NCBI GenBank assembly: GCA_037178975.1
Contig: JASJZH010000004.1
Span: 8,680,001 to 8,744,000, forward strand
DNA length: 64,000 nt
Reading direction: 5' to 3'
DNA from: Oscheius tipulae
Lineage: Eukaryota; Nematoda; Chromadorea; Rhabditida; Rhabditidae
Below, in pieces: positions 1-13,100 of this stretch. The position numbers were made by a program, and so were the translations under genes. The notes beneath the pieces were generated by a model. It worked only from the letters and a program-made list of their open reading frames with translations. It had not been told where the DNA came from and made no database searches. How positions within the stretch are numbered: position 1 is the first letter of the stretch; each line of letters starts with the position of its first letter.

Positions 1-1619
1 CTGTCTACGTAAGGTGGTCGAGATTTTTCTACTGGGTGTCCTGCTTCGAGATGATAAAACCGGAGAATGAGTGACCAAAATTAAAACTTGAGGAGGTTTT
101 AATGAGGCACCTGCTTGAAAAAAAAAGTCCGATGAATGTGGAGAAAACAGTATAGTTAGAAAGAGTAGTATGAAAAGGCTATGCGTCCCAGTTGAATACC
201 CGACGGCCACATTCGGAAATTCCCGGTCGATCAAATATCTTCAATGGCTCGTGGCTTTTAGACGGCCACGGTTTATGGTACGGGAAAGGAGAAGGATTCC
301 ATGGTGGTGGCTACGAGAGGGCCCAGTAAAAGCAACACAATAGTGATAAAATCTTCAAAGACCCTATTTTACTGAGGAAGAAACAAGTAGAAAGAAAGTT
401 GGAAAGAAAAACAACGGTGACCTGCATGGCTGCTGGCATGAATCTAAACAACGCCTTGTTGTTGCTTCCTCCGGGAGGGAAAAGACAATTGGCACCGATT
501 TTTGCTTGACTTGAGCGAAGATCGAAATCGACCACATGGATCACTACCGGAATAAAATTATCTGACCTTGCCTTCAGACCTGGGAATTATGTGTCCTTGG
601 CTGTCCTCCACTGTGCCTCGGCTAATTGTTCCTGCGGCAAAAACAACTGTCACCCTTTTGCTGTCTTTCAGCTCTTATTTAGAGGACACAGAGGCTAAGA
701 GAAAATTGCTCGAAGACCGAGACTGTTTTGACATGTACGACGGAAGAGCCGCTGCAATCACATCAAGTTTCAAAACTGATAGAGCTTAAATGTGTGTAAC
801 CATTGGTATCTTTAGCGGTAACAAGTTGATAGTTTTTCCACGAAAATCATTGGAGGGTGCAAGGTTAGAAGCTCAAAGGAATGAAGTTGCGTGACTCACA
901 TCGATCTGATAGCTTTGTGTCAAACACAGGACGAGTCGCGAAGATAATGATAAATTACCCCGAATGACCACCAGGCATCCTCTTTGTACCCTCACACTCG
1001 CAACTAAGTTTTCAAAGACGACTAAAGGCAGCCGGTGGCATGAGACGAGGCTAACAATGGAAATGGCAGCAGGGACGAAGTTCGCCTTTTCTGATATCAC
1101 ATGTTAGTTCAGATGTCTATGTAATACATGAACTGAAGGGTGTTCAAACAAGCCGGATCCCGATGAACATGTCCTGGTTGAAAGGAGCTGTGCCCACGCT
1201 TTGAAGGGTATAACTTATGAAGAGCTCCATAAATCTGATTTTTGATGATTGACTGTACAAAGGATCAGCTTGATTAGCATAACAATCATAGATAGCAGTT
1301 TCCTTTTCATGGCAAAAGTGCAGGACCTTTGCAGAGCTGCTTCTCATTATTGCTAAGTATGCCGAATTGATGTCCTTGTTGTTTTGACTTTATCCGACAA
1401 GATAAAATCAAGCTTATACTTCGACCGTTTCATTGTTAAACTATAACTGGGAAGTAGAGTAGAAAATTAAGAAACTAACTATGATAGATGATTTCTGTTT
1501 TTTAGTGATTATGCTGTATTGTTATATAATACAGTTGGTGTACAGCAAGTATAAGCTACAAGGTGAAAAGCGGTTACAAGTTGTTGCACATGGTCAATTG
1601 CCAATTGTATCTTTGTGGA

Positions 1620-1680
1620 GTCATATTGCCAAGTTACCTCATTGCCACATTGCCATATTGCCACATAGTCGAGTTGCCAG
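1620..1680. repeat. Short degenerate tandem repeat (attgcca units)
   Basis: About sixty bases repeat variants of an attgccac/attgccat unit, for example 'cattgccacattgccatatt'. It is a minor simple repeat and makes spurious repetitive frames on both strands. Confidence 0.7.
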
Positions 1681-1692
1681 CATATCTTCTTG

Positions 1693-1790
1693 ACCACGTG
1701 CTCCGGACCGCTCGCCACGCTCGTTATAAAACCAATTTTGTGCGTATACCGAGATGGTGTGGCTGCGAACGCACCGGGATGAGGGCCAGC
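1693..1790 (-). repeat. Dispersed repeat family R1, copy 1
   Basis: The copy opens with ctccggaccgct and, about 45 bases later, carries cgagatggt followed by a GC-rich ggctgcgaacgcaccg segment. The same two blocks in the same order occur at 5029-5145 and, on the opposite strand, at 16400-16511. A fourth lone block lies at 16142-16161. I do not recognise the family; it could be a non-autonomous DNA transposon. Confidence 0.5.
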
Positions 1791-4038
1791 AGGTATGAGT
1801 TGTCATTCTGTGAGCGCGGCATCAGAGTTCGGCCAATTAGTTTTTCTCAGTTTATTGAACAACTAATTTTTGGGATTCCTCTATTACATGACAGCCTGCC
1901 CATCTTCAAAGGACTGATTGAATGTCATTCGCTAAAACAGCCACTTGATCAACGGTGATCTGCATCATTACACAAGGCAGCCGGACTATTTATGGCAGCC
2001 ATACAGGTTCAGATGTTCTTTCGAGACATCTTCGAAGAGAAAGAGTATAAGTGATTACTCATGCTTACAGTTCAGACCGATTACTGCGGAAACTAGGTAC
2101 ATAGGCGGAACTGCGAGAGCGGGGCAGATCCATAGTACTGGTCAATTAGAAGGATGCGATATATATAAAAGTTTCTGTGTAAGCCTACACTCAACAAGAA
2201 ATATATTAGAGTTACTAAAATAGTATTCCACCTTCTATCATCTTAAAAATTATCGTCAATTGTGATCGCCTACATAGTTTCCCTTCGACTTTAGGGTGTG
2301 AATCGTTACCTTTTACTGAGCAAAGAGGAAATATTAGTGGGAATTGTGTCTTAAATCAGTTTCAAAACATACAGGATTAGAATCTGTTACCAGAATCTAG
2401 AAACTATTCTATCTCCAGTTTTTTCAAGGATCATTCCATTAGTTCGATGTTTACGATCGAAAGTATGCCAGATCAACTCGGTCATTGGTGTGCTACCTTC
2501 CCGGAGTACAGTATTGTTTGGTCGCTGATTCCTTACAGATAAACTGTGATTATGAAACATCAGTCCATATCGCTCGAGCGTCAAGGACACAAAATGACCA
2601 CTGGACGGATAACATCCCGAAAACTGATTAAGCATTTTTCCGAATCTTGCAGTTAAGATACAGTGACTCAAATTTGGTTGACCAAGTTGTGTGATACGTA
2701 AAAACAATAAAAGCATTGAAGACAATAGCCTAGGGTCAGCACAAATCACGTTGAAACAATGGCTGGGGTCTTTTTTGTTCAAAGAGAAGACGGGTCACTC
2801 TTTTTCAGCGACACCGGGAGTGATACAGTGTCTGCCCTTCTGCGGTAACAGCTTTCATCGTTCTCCGAGGGCTGCTGGTGTCTATATGTCAGTGTCTGTT
2901 AGACCCGGGTTGTGATCGGTTGTGGGCGCTCAGTATCATTCTCCCCCACCATCTCCACAGAAAGTCCGGCCTTCAATCATCCATCTTGGACGCACTTTTA
3001 CCCCGACTACCCTTTTAGTTTTCTGGCCAACCGGGTTTCGGTCTCACCGGTCTCCAATAACAAGTGATCTTTTCGTCTTTTAGGGCTGAGGTTCCTTCTC
3101 CTTTTGACCAGCTACTGTAAGAATACGTAACAAACTTTGTTTATTCACGTCTTCGCATAGGCTACAAAGCTTCTTAAATGATCTAGCTATTACATACTTC
3201 CTAGTTAAGTACATAGAAAAAAAATTACTTACCTATCCTCTTTTTGGATGCTTTGTAGCCTTTACGACTTCATCAGGGAGATGACGCGGCTGAAAAGTAT
3301 GTTTTCCAACTATTCTTTCGCAAATATCTAACCCAGAAGAAAATTTAAAACTACGCTTGATCAATACGGAAGACTATTAAAACCTTGTTCCCACATTAGC
3401 TGTTATGATGATGTTTCGCGGTCATATGGCTAACAAAACAGAAGAAATTGAATAATATCAGAATGTCTCAAGGTTAATCTCGCGATTTCGGAGAAATGCC
3501 ACCGATTTTCGTCGTGAGTCAACCTGATTTGTCTATGAACCTTTCAAAAATAGGTTTTTATTTTGGCTGTGACTATGAACGCTGTTTGGACACTACTCAT
3601 GTTGTGTATGCAAATCCACCCATATATAAAGGTGGTTGTTCAGAGTGACCATGTAACTTTATCATTTTACTTTTCATTACAGTCAGGGTTCGAGAAACTA
3701 ACGCTGTTCAGAACCAGTCTCGTTCTTTTTAATCATACTGTAGTTTGGAACGGGCTCACCCTTGTCTAGAAGACACAGACTTCCAGACGTTGTCAATGTC
3801 TGCCAAATACTGACGACACAAGTTTAATTTTCTAGTTGGACCTATGAATCAAACGGCGAACGACCGCGTTTAAGTCAAACCCACATCCTTTTCTCAATAA
3901 CAATTAGTTGCGACTTGTCATGTGGTCACTTTACAGTCACGGCTTTTTCATACTGTTTCCTTATATAAGTGGTCTGTCTGTCCTTGTATATCGAAACTCT
4001 TTCTTAGATTATTTTCTGACCTTGACTATCTCTTAGGA

Positions 4039-7000
4039 ATGGTGGCTAGGAGCCTGAAAAAGACGGGCGAAGCCATTTCCGACAGCATTAGGAAAAAGTT
4101 TTCGACGAAGAAATGGGAAAACAAGGAGCAGCTGCAGTCTATCACTGAGACGGTATGAGTGAAGCTCTTACGCCAAACTTTACCATTTTCAGAACAAGTT
4201 CTTCTTGAAGAAGGTCCGATGGCAGATTGCTATCTTGGCACATGTAGGTTTCGCAATTTCTTTTGGGATCCGAGCCAACTTCGGAGTCTCAAAGACAAGA
4301 ATGACTAGCAACTTCACAGACGCGTTTGGAGCTGTTCACGTAGGTTTCAAAACTTCTTAAAGCATAATCTCGTACCTCAAATGCGCCCAACTTGCACCCA
4401 TTTTATCCGATACCCACGGATCAGGCCACCTCGCATTCCTAACCAATCATCTTTGGTACGAGAGACATATGCGATGGGTGATCTCTGCATTATAGGATCT
4501 CACCAGCCATCTCCGACGGCTTCGTCGTTCTTTTGCATTGGCGGCTGCGCCGCTTAGTAGTAACAATAGGCTTCTAGTGGCTTCATTGGGACAAAAGCGA
4601 AGTTCTAAAGAGGATCCAAAGTTGGCATGCCACCCAATTAAGGCAAGAAGTGTTCCGGAACAAAAAGAGCTTGGACAATATAATTTGCTCACTTCTGTTT
4701 TGTAGCCTCGGACAAATAAACAATCTAATAAACAGCGTCCGCCACAGAGACCACCGCGCTTTAGAGAGTAGAGGTTCGAGTTTCTTGCTACAAATGATCG
4801 CTAACGGTTCAGTTGTAGTATTACAACTGAACCGTTAGCGATCATTTGAAAATCATTGGAACCACCTTTAAAATAAGAGTCCACTTGATATGGGTCTTCT
4901 CGATTACAGAATAGGTAGAACTAAATAAGGGAAGCAGTCAAGGTGGGGATCGCCAATCTCACCGTTGTACGTGTGTCATTTTTTTTCGTTCCGTGTGGCA
5001 ATTACAGGTGTCAAAACTCTTTTGAAACACACACTCCGGACCGCTTCCCGTTTTTGTACACACGGCCCGCCGCCTAAATAATTCCCTGAGGCGCGCGTGA
5101 CGAGATGGTACGGCGGCGAACTCACCGAAACTTTCTATAATGACTGACCACACTTATGTTGAAATGATTCTTTACAGGAACAAAAGTTCTTTTGGACACC
5201 TACCGAACTCGGAATGATGGAGAGTTCTTTTTTTTATGGCTATGCTGCATCCCAGATACCTGCTGGTATTCTTGCAGCCAAATTTTCTCCTAATAAGTAT
5301 GAACTAAACGGGCATTCAAGTAAAGTTGTTTCCAGGTTATTTTGTCTCGGAGTCTTTCTTGCCAGTATCCTCAATATTATTATTGGCTACGGGTTCTACT
5401 ACCATCCTCTTTCCGACTATGCTGTGATGATTCTTCAGGTTTTGCAAGGAATTGCATTGGTAGTTTTGCTTCAAGAAAGGTCTTGACGAAATTATAGGGT
5501 GTCATCTACCCAGCCATGCACGGAGTTTGGAGGCTATGGGCACCTCCAATGGAAAGATCAAAACTGGCAACAACGACCTTCACCGGAGGATATGTCGGTG
5601 TCATGCTAGGATTATCAATTTCTGCCTCCCTTGTCAGTTATCTCCACTGGTCCGCTCCATTCTTTGCATTTGGTATGCTATTTTCAAATTTGATTAACCA
5701 AGAAAATTACAGGAGTTGCCGGGATCCTGTGGTCAGCCATTTGGTTTATTCTAACGTCTAAGAGTCCAGCCGATCATCCTTATATCTCCCAGGAAGAGAA
5801 GACGTACATTTTGGAGAAAGTTGGCACCGTCGTTCAGCAAAACATGACGGTAGGGTTTCGATCTTTTCGCGGTCTGAAGAAGGCTGCCACTTTGATCTTG
5901 ATGAACCAGGTATTATCAGCATGCTGGAAATGTTTGTCCGCGTGAGTATCTTCAAGGTCCTGTCATAAATCGTAAATCACTAGAAGTTCCTGCCAAATAT
6001 CGGCGATTTTTGAAGTTGGGTGACAAAAAGTTTGTTTTGTTGGAGAACACTGTAGCAGTAGACCAGCCGGCTCTGTCGACAGACTTTCGCTGGTAATAAC
6101 AAAACTCATCGTCCCTTTTCTGAGTTCCTATCCAACCCAATTAGTTGGCAACAATTTACAAGAAAAACAATGTATTTCTGCGTTGCTCTTGTTTCGTGAC
6201 CACGGACAAACAAACAAACAGACAAACAAAGAGTCCGCCACAAAAACCATTGCGCTTTAGATAGTAGATGTGAGCCTTTGGGAACCCAAACCATGAAGAC
6301 TGTAGTTTGTATTGGCCACATAGGATAGACAGTACTACCCCGAAAACTTTCACCGACGATGTCGTATAGTTAAGCGCGCAAATTTGCATAAGATGAACCT
6401 TGAGACCCACATAAGCCGAATGCTCAGTCTATCTACTATTCCTCTTTTCAGTTAACTACAGTCCCATGGAAAGCAATCCTTCTCTCCTTGCCTATGTGGG
6501 CCATATCTATCGCCAACTTCTGTCGCTCGTGGACCTTCTTCCTCCTATTAAACAACCAGCTCAGCTATATGAAAGACGTCCTCCACATGGACATTCGCAA
6601 CTCTGGCCTTGTCTCCATGCTCCCTCACTTTGTCATGGCTTCCTGTGTCTTGATCTCTGGACAACTTGCTGATTATTTGAGGAGCAGTGGAAAAATGGAT
6701 ACCCAAAATGTCAGAAAACTGTTCAACACTCTTGGCTTCGGATTCGAAGCCTTCTTCCTCTGTCTACTGGCGTTTATTACCGACCCTACTTTGGCCATCT
6801 TCTGCCTGGTGATTGCTGCTGGAGGATCGGGTACTAGTTTGGCTGGTAAGAAACCGACCTTTTTGTAAAATAAAAGATTTTAGGGTTCAATGTGAACCAC
6901 TTTGACATTGCTCCCCGGTATGCACCAATTTTGATGGGACTCAGCAACGGATTCGGAGCCTTGGCTGGTCTGGCAGGTTATCTAACACAAAACTTGACTG

Positions 7001-7529
7001 TTGATGTGAGTTTGTTTTGAAACTGAGAATCTGTACTTTCGTTATTAGTTATAAAGTGATGATAACAACATGAATGGTAACTGTAATCTAACTCTTATTT
7101 TCCCAGAACCCCGCCGGCTGGAAATGGTGTTTCCTCATCGCGGTCGGTGTTGACATCTTCGGAATTGCCTTCTACCTAATTTTTGGAAAGGGTGTGATTC
7201 AAGATTGGGCACGAGAGCCTGAGCCAGAAGCAACCTTGGGAGAATTCGTTAGAAAAATTTCGACTATGGTTAGGAAGATGAGCTCAAGGAAGGGATCACT
7301 GGCAGCTCGGAAAACACTGGCAACAGATGATGGACCAGATTATGCTAGGTATCAATATGGTTTTGAACTTAGAAAATAAGCAATTTTCAGAATGGAAGGC
7401 GACAAAGTGCCCCAGCCACCATCTGTAGCTCCGATTCCTACAATCTCTCAAGTAGCAGAAACATCATTTTCGTCGTCCGAAGAGGATCTTAGGACCAATT
7501 CTTCTACTTGCAGCGGACCAGATGTTTAA
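4039..7529 (+). CDS. SLC17 family transporter, vesicular glutamate transporter-like
   Basis: Ten exons: 4039-4152, 4193-4339, 5178-5296, 5336-5459, 5498-5672, 5713-5849, 6452-6845, 6884-7005, 7107-7348, 7391-7529. All phases agree and give about 570 aa. The start follows a ctcttag acceptor at 4031-4036, probably a trans-splice site. The protein is a 12-helix major facilitator. VGLUT/SLC17 hallmarks are FGIRANFG after helix 1, [20 protein letters not shown] in the helix 4 region, [13 protein letters not shown], and [19 protein letters not shown] before helix 10. In the family these proteins load glutamate or other organic anions into vesicles using the membrane potential. The Arg of GIRANFG and the Glu-Arg of MERS, which are functionally important in VGLUTs, are kept. 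The Ser/Glu-rich C-terminus is cytosolic. The substrate cannot be fixed from sequence. Introns 2 and 6 contain dispersed repeats. Confidence 0.9.
4700..4790 (+). repeat. Dispersed repeat family R2, copy in intron 2 of the VGLUT-like gene
   Basis: The segment around gtccgccacagag, cgcgctttaga and gagtagaggttcgag matches 6190-6290 (gtccgccacaaaa, tgcgctttaga, tagtagatgtgag) with the same order and spacing. The ggttcgag element resembles a tRNA B-box, so a tRNA-derived SINE is possible, but no complete tRNA fold was seen. Confidence 0.5.
4791..4848. repeat. Perfect 27-bp hairpin with 4-nt loop
   Basis: The arms 4791-4817 and 4822-4848 are exact reverse complements around the loop gtat. The left arm begins caaatgatcgctaacggttc. 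It lies inside intron 2 of the VGLUT-like gene, directly after a dispersed repeat copy. Fifty-four paired bases without a mismatch suggests a young element end or a transcript hairpin. Confidence 0.95.
5029..5145 (-). repeat. Dispersed repeat family R1, copy 2
   Basis: It carries actccggaccgcttcc, then cgagatggtacggcggcgaa and tcaccg, the same block order as at 1693-1790 and, reverse-complemented, at 16400-16511. It sits in intron 2 of the VGLUT-like gene. Confidence 0.5.
6180..6290 (+). repeat. Dispersed repeat family R2, copy in intron 6 of the VGLUT-like gene
   Basis: It carries an acaaacaaac-type run, gtccgccacaaaa, tgcgctttaga and tagtaga in the order seen at 4700-4790. A weaker, partly reverse-complement match (tttgtttgtttatttgttgt) occurs at 51075-51100. 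Confidence 0.5.
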
Positions 7530-10150
7530 CTGTAGCCTTATTGTACATTCTGTGCTGTAGCCACCTCATTCGCCCAACTATGATCTGTTGTTGACCTACC
7601 CTACTTTGGGTGTACTTGTACCCTTTTCAACACTTAGTTTTTATCAAATACAATACGAGGTATTCTTGTAGGAATCTAATGAATAGACGTTGCAAAGTTT
7701 TGAGCGATATCACAAGATGACAACCCATAATTCACAGTTTTGGACTTGGAATGGGTCGTTGCGGTCGCACCCATATTATCACACCCCAGCATTTCTGTGC
7801 GAATGGGCAGTCCCCAGAAACACTGATGAACCCACGAAGATTGTTGAAAGAACAAAGCAAGGGAGGTTACGAGTGGTCTTGGCTGGAAAAGTAGAGAGCG
7901 ATATTGCTGCTGAAATATAGGTTCTGGACAGTATTGCTGGGGATACAATTTCCTGGTGTTTCTAATACAGATTTGTTTCTAATGTCTTGCTTTAAAACTG
8001 TTAGACCTATTAAGTAGAGACAGTTAAAAATGTAGGGACCGGAAACTTCTAATCAGGCTTCACCACCATTAAAATAGATTGGTAAAAAATTGAGTTTACA
8101 CCTGCTCTCTGGCCACACCGTAGCGGAAGTGCAGTTGGAGGTCGCGTCAGAGTCTCTCACTCGCACACACCCAACTGGCGCCATGTGTGGGTTCAGCCTA
8201 ACAGCTGTTCAACGGCAACTTCCACACTCCGAATGTGTTGTGACCTCTGCGTGTGGCTATGAGGCGCGTCCCTCCCGTTTATGCCCAGCTATCGATTCCC
8301 GCGTCCCTTCTAGGTTGTTGTATGTATGCTCAGTCCGGCAATTATGTACTGCACCCAAAGGCTTCCCGCATTTTCTGCCACGAAGAACAGATGTTTCTTG
8401 TTTAGGAAAATAACTTCTTTTTAGCTGCTCCATGTTCTGTTTTTGCCGCGAATAACTAGTTTCTTATATTGGAGTTCCGATAATTGCCCCCCAAGTAGCA
8501 GGGTTTTGCAATTGGCATAATCTCAATTGGGCGAGCATATTGATTCCGAGTCTTATCTATAGTTCGGGGATACAAAGTTTAAGTTAGTCTTTTCAAGACC
8601 TCTGGGCATCTTTTTAAACTTCGGTATTCCAAGATTCGAAAGTAGCGAAGCATTTCTGGACACAAATGTTCCCTGGCAAATCTAACAGCTTTTTAGGTCT
8701 CTGGAAGCTTTGTTTGAGGTTGTCTAGGGCTTATCGGGTAATTTCCGCCCACCTTTTTCACATTGTCAACAGCCTTTACCATGTCCACGAGAGAATTTCA
8801 TTTACGGTCATGTGTTTGTTTCAGCTTTACCTATTTTTTCTTGTAACCGCAAGTTTCTTCTCTTCTGAGTCACCTCCTCTTTCCGAGGCCTTCCAACGTA
8901 TGAGATCAGCGTGTAATTGGTTTTAACAGCCTCTGTAGATTTCATTGATAAGCCATTCTACCCAGTTCCCCCAGAAGTAAACAGTGAAAGGTGCAAGATA
9001 CAACTTGCAGGTATTTGTAGCTGTAGCTAGTTCTAGTTTGTTCTTTCGACTTCGTTCCCTCTCATGGATTTGTGTGATTCGTGAGAAGAGTCTAGTCAGC
9101 CGCTTCTAATAAAAGCTAGTACTCTCGAGAGTAAGAGTAGTAGGCGGTAGCTGTGAGTCAGCTTGGGGGCAGCCGTTGTTATGGGATGAGTCACAAGGCC
9201 TGGGTCTTCCAAAAAGGCGTTGGGATTCCTCCAGGTTTTTCTTGTCTCTCACTTTCTCATTAACTTGTAAACTTTTGAATTAAATTCAGCCCACAGTTCA
9301 TGGTTTGTATATTGTTACAACATGATTCTTGCCTTGCTTGGGATGTCAAACTGATTTCTGGCCCTAAGTAAGGTTTAGAAAAGGGTTCGGCTATTAAACA
9401 GCTTTCTGTCTACTCTTCTACTAAGAACTGAATCCTTTAATACTTTTTTTTTTCATTTCACATGCTTTTTTACATGCTTATCGCGCAGCCTGTTTTAAAG
9501 AACTAGCTGTCTTTTCTTGTCAAGCATATTTGGTAATCTGAATCTGTTACCAGTGAGAAATCAAAACTGACAAGATACTCTCTTTTTTGGTGTCTGACAA
9601 AGTACGATTTCTTCGTACGTAGAGTTATAATTGTCTCTCACCAAAAAAGTTGAACAACATCAGACTTGCCTGAATAACACGTCTCTCTCGAACCACATTA
9701 GTACTTTCCAGCCTATTAACTCGAAGATCTCACTATGTTGACCCTAATTTTGCAGCCTCGAAAAAACTACTTGAGCAAACTGTCATCCTATATTTGCTTG
9801 GCAAACTGCTGTTGAAATGTGGAGCGAAATTTCTTTATTTAGATCGAGAGCTTTGAGTTTACCCCGGTTCCTTGGAGATCTTCTCAAAACTCCTAGCCGA
9901 AGTTATTTTTGATAATACATTTTTCAGGCCCTTCTTCATCCAGTTGCTATAGTTCATCCGCCCCCGCCTGTAGCCCTCCCCATAATTCATCAGAGACACG
10001 AACATGTGTATTAGTGGCTTCGCTCCAAGCCGACCTTAATAGGTGAGTTCCACCTGGCATTAAGCTTCTTCGAGCACTGACGCACTCTGTGATAATTGCT
10101 TCGAAGAATAGGACATGCGCTCTCGATTAACTCTTTTACCTTTCCAGATC
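7530..10150. other. Intergenic region between the VGLUT-like gene and klp-11
   Basis: No coding exons are supported. The stretch 8100-8420 stays open for 107 codons and is relatively GC-rich, but it shows no motif. An 11-bp inverted pair, cttttttggtg and caccaaaaaag, lies near 9582-9652. This region should hold the klp-11 promoter. I looked for a DAF-19 X-box (RYYNYY, 1-3 nt, RRNRAC) and found no convincing match. Confidence 0.5.
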
Positions 10151-13100
10151 ATGGTGACGACGGAAGCGCGCCCAAGGACGACAGGCGCTGGCAGATCGGA
10201 GGCTGTAAGGGTCATAGTTCGATGTAGACCGCTGAGCAGTACGGAGATCTCTCAGGGACATCAGAGGTTCGTATTTTTACATCACTTTTGGAAGGGAAAC
10301 CTGTTCAGTATTACGTCTTGCTATCCTGAGCGAGGAGTCATCGAGCTGAAGAATCCTTCACAGCCCAATGAGCTCTCAAAGGATTTCACATTCGATGCTG
10401 TATATAATGAAAGGTGGGTGACTCTTATGCATAACAGCTTTGTTGAAAAACATTTTATAGTTAGAAAAGAAAGGCTAGAGCACAACTAAATGGTAGGAGC
10501 TACAGCTACAGAATCTTCAGTTAGACAGCGCCGTTGTGGCCTAGCACTAGGTTATAGTACGATTTGTAAAAGTAAACACGAAAAATTGACACTGTCTGAC
10601 GTTATAGTATTTTTAAAGATAAGATCTCAAAACAAGCTTGCAAAACAAGAAGGGTGACACTAACCTCCGACTTTCAGCTCCAAACAAACGGATCTCTACG
10701 ACGAAACATTTCGTGACTTGGTCGATTCCGTACTCAACGGGTTCAATGGTACAATTTTTGCATACGGGCAAACCGGAACGGGTAAAACCTACACGATGGA
10801 AGGTAGTATTCTGTACTTTGATGTTTTTCAACTGCACATCCAGGAATTCCATCGGATAGAGGTGTCATCTTCAACTGTTTTCAACACATTTTCGACCACA
10901 TCGCGAAATCTAAGAACCAACAATATCTCGTTCGAGCCAGTTACATGGAGATCTACAAGGAAGAAATAAGGGACCTGCTGAGCAAGGATCCGAACTTTCG
11001 ACTGGATTTGAAAGAAAGACCGGACGTATGTTTTTTGAGTTACATTTTCTGTTATTTCCATCTGTACCGTCTCTGTATCATAGATAGCTGAATTAGTGGA
11101 ACTTTTAGAGGCTCACAGTCCCTTTTTATAAGCCGTCATCTCGTACCGTAAATACTTGTGCAATTGTGTTTTTCAGGCCGGAGTCTATGTCAAAGATCTC
11201 TCCTCCTTCTTGACTAAATCCGTAGAAGAAATCCATGGCGTCATGGCTGTAGGAAATGCCAATCGTTCAGTCGGGTGAGTCGAGACTTATTTTCTTTTTT
11301 ACCAAACTCGTAATCTCAGGAGGACGAACATGAACGAGCATTCGAGTCGATCCCATGCCATTTTCACGATTACTGTCGAGTGCAGTGATCTAGATACAGA
11401 GGGAGAATGTCATATTCGAGTGGGAAAGCTTAACCTGGTCGATTTGGCTGGCTCTGAAAGACAAGCCAAGACGGGAGCGACCGGAGAACGATTCAAGGAA
11501 GCCACAAAGATCAATCTGTCTCTCTCGGCACTGGGAAATGTGATCTCTGCTCTTGTGGACGGAAAAAGCACACATGTTCCATACAGGGACAGCAAGTTGA
11601 CAAGGCTTTTACAAGGTAAAACACCATACTTTGTTCCATCCCATTCCTACAGACTCTCTCGGTGGAAACTCCAAAACGGTCATGGTTGCGTGTGTCGGTC
11701 CGGCTAGCTACAATTATGAGGAGACTTTGGGCACGTTGAGATACGCCAACAGGGCGAAGAACATCAAGAACAAGCCAAGAATCAATGAGGATCCTAAGGA
11801 TGCTCTTCTACGAGAGTTCCAGGAGGAAATTGTCCGTCTTCGAACCATGTTGCAGCAGAGAAAGGGGAAGAAGGAGGGTGAGTCAAACAGAAAATTTTCT
11901 GATTGAGAAAGATAGCAACAAAGGAACAGAGAGAGTTCAATAAATTCTTCCAGATCGACCCGAAGACTACTTCCGTCAGCAACGTCGATCTATCGATGCC
12001 GACAGACAGAAGATTATGAGAGACGAATCACTTGTAACCGAGGAAAGAACCCGTCTGATGGGAACTATTGAAGAACGACAACGTCAACTCGAAGGAGAAC
12101 GAAAGAATCAGGCCCGAGTTCTCAAGAAGATCCAGGACATGGAGAGCAAGCTGTTAGGAGGAGTGGATCTGGTTGATCAGACGAGACAGCAGCAGATGGA
12201 ACTGGAGAGACGGAGGATAGAACTGGCTGAGCAGAAGAGACGAGAACGGGAGGTTCAACAGCAGTTAGAGAAGCAGGAGGACGATGCTGCTGAAATTCAT
12301 CAGACGTTTACGAATATGCAGCAAGAAGTGGAAGCAAAGTCGAAAAAGCTGGCAAAATTGAAGCTGAAGCTCAGAAAAGTTAGTCGTTTTGTAGGCCATA
12401 AACTCGACAGTTAAACACCACAGTCGTTGTGACCTCTATTTTCACACCCACCGAAAAGTTACAAATGTACACACTTCCAGACTCTGATCGAGCTCAACGA
12501 CACGACCATGATGCATTCGCAAGAACGACGAGAGCTGGAAAGAGATGTCTCGGAGATCAACAAGGAGCTGAAATTAAAGTGAGGACCTTCCTGAATTTAT
12601 GGTTCCCTCCAGTGAAATCCTATACTTTGCACGTGTCCTCTCTCTGCCAGTCATTTCGTAGCTTAAGACCGGCGCTCAATCTAGCTCCACCCTTGTACTC
12701 AAACGTATTGTGTGTGCGACCTCTCTAATGCAATATGTGAGGTCGTCAAGTATCATTATGTCCCGCGCACACTTGTGCATGGTTAGCACGAGGCGAAACA
12801 GTGCTTTATTGATTATAGGGTGACCATATTCACAACTGCTAATCCCATTCTTGGAACCCAACTTACCGAGGCCTATTTATTCAGCCCGTCCATGAGGCGA
12901 GCACGTGTTTGTTTCCATTCTCTCTCTCTCTCTCTCTTCAATGGGCAACCGGCTCTACCAGCAGTTTAGAGAAGGCACAGCATGTATAGGGCCGTTTCTT
13001 TTCATGTCAAACACAATTTGAACGCATTTCGCTTCCTGTTAGTAGTCATCCCGCATTGCGGATGTCCTTGTCGTGTGTCACCTCGTATCAAGATGGATGC

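Larger units (their letters stand above)
1..4038. other. No supported gene; low-complexity and repeat sequence
   Basis: No set of open frames with matching splice signals and a recognisable domain was found. The longest frame is a 131-codon minus-strand frame at 2387-2782. It has no recognisable motif, no obvious splice partners and no signal peptide, so I leave it unassigned. Short frames at 311-544, 568-789 and 873-1347 do not join into a protein I recognise. A small tandem repeat (1620-1680) and one copy of a dispersed repeat (1693-1790) are listed separately. Confidence 0.5.

Noticed and set aside
2387-2782. 131-codon minus-strand frame as a gene
   Set aside because: No motif, no splice partners, no composition signal beyond length.
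9400-10150. DAF-19 X-box upstream of klp-11
   Set aside because: Candidates such as gttaccagtgagaaa and gttgctatagttcat lack the RRNRAC half.
12915-12945. CT-repeat tract in klp-11 intron 9
   Set aside because: Ordinary microsatellite; no further structure.
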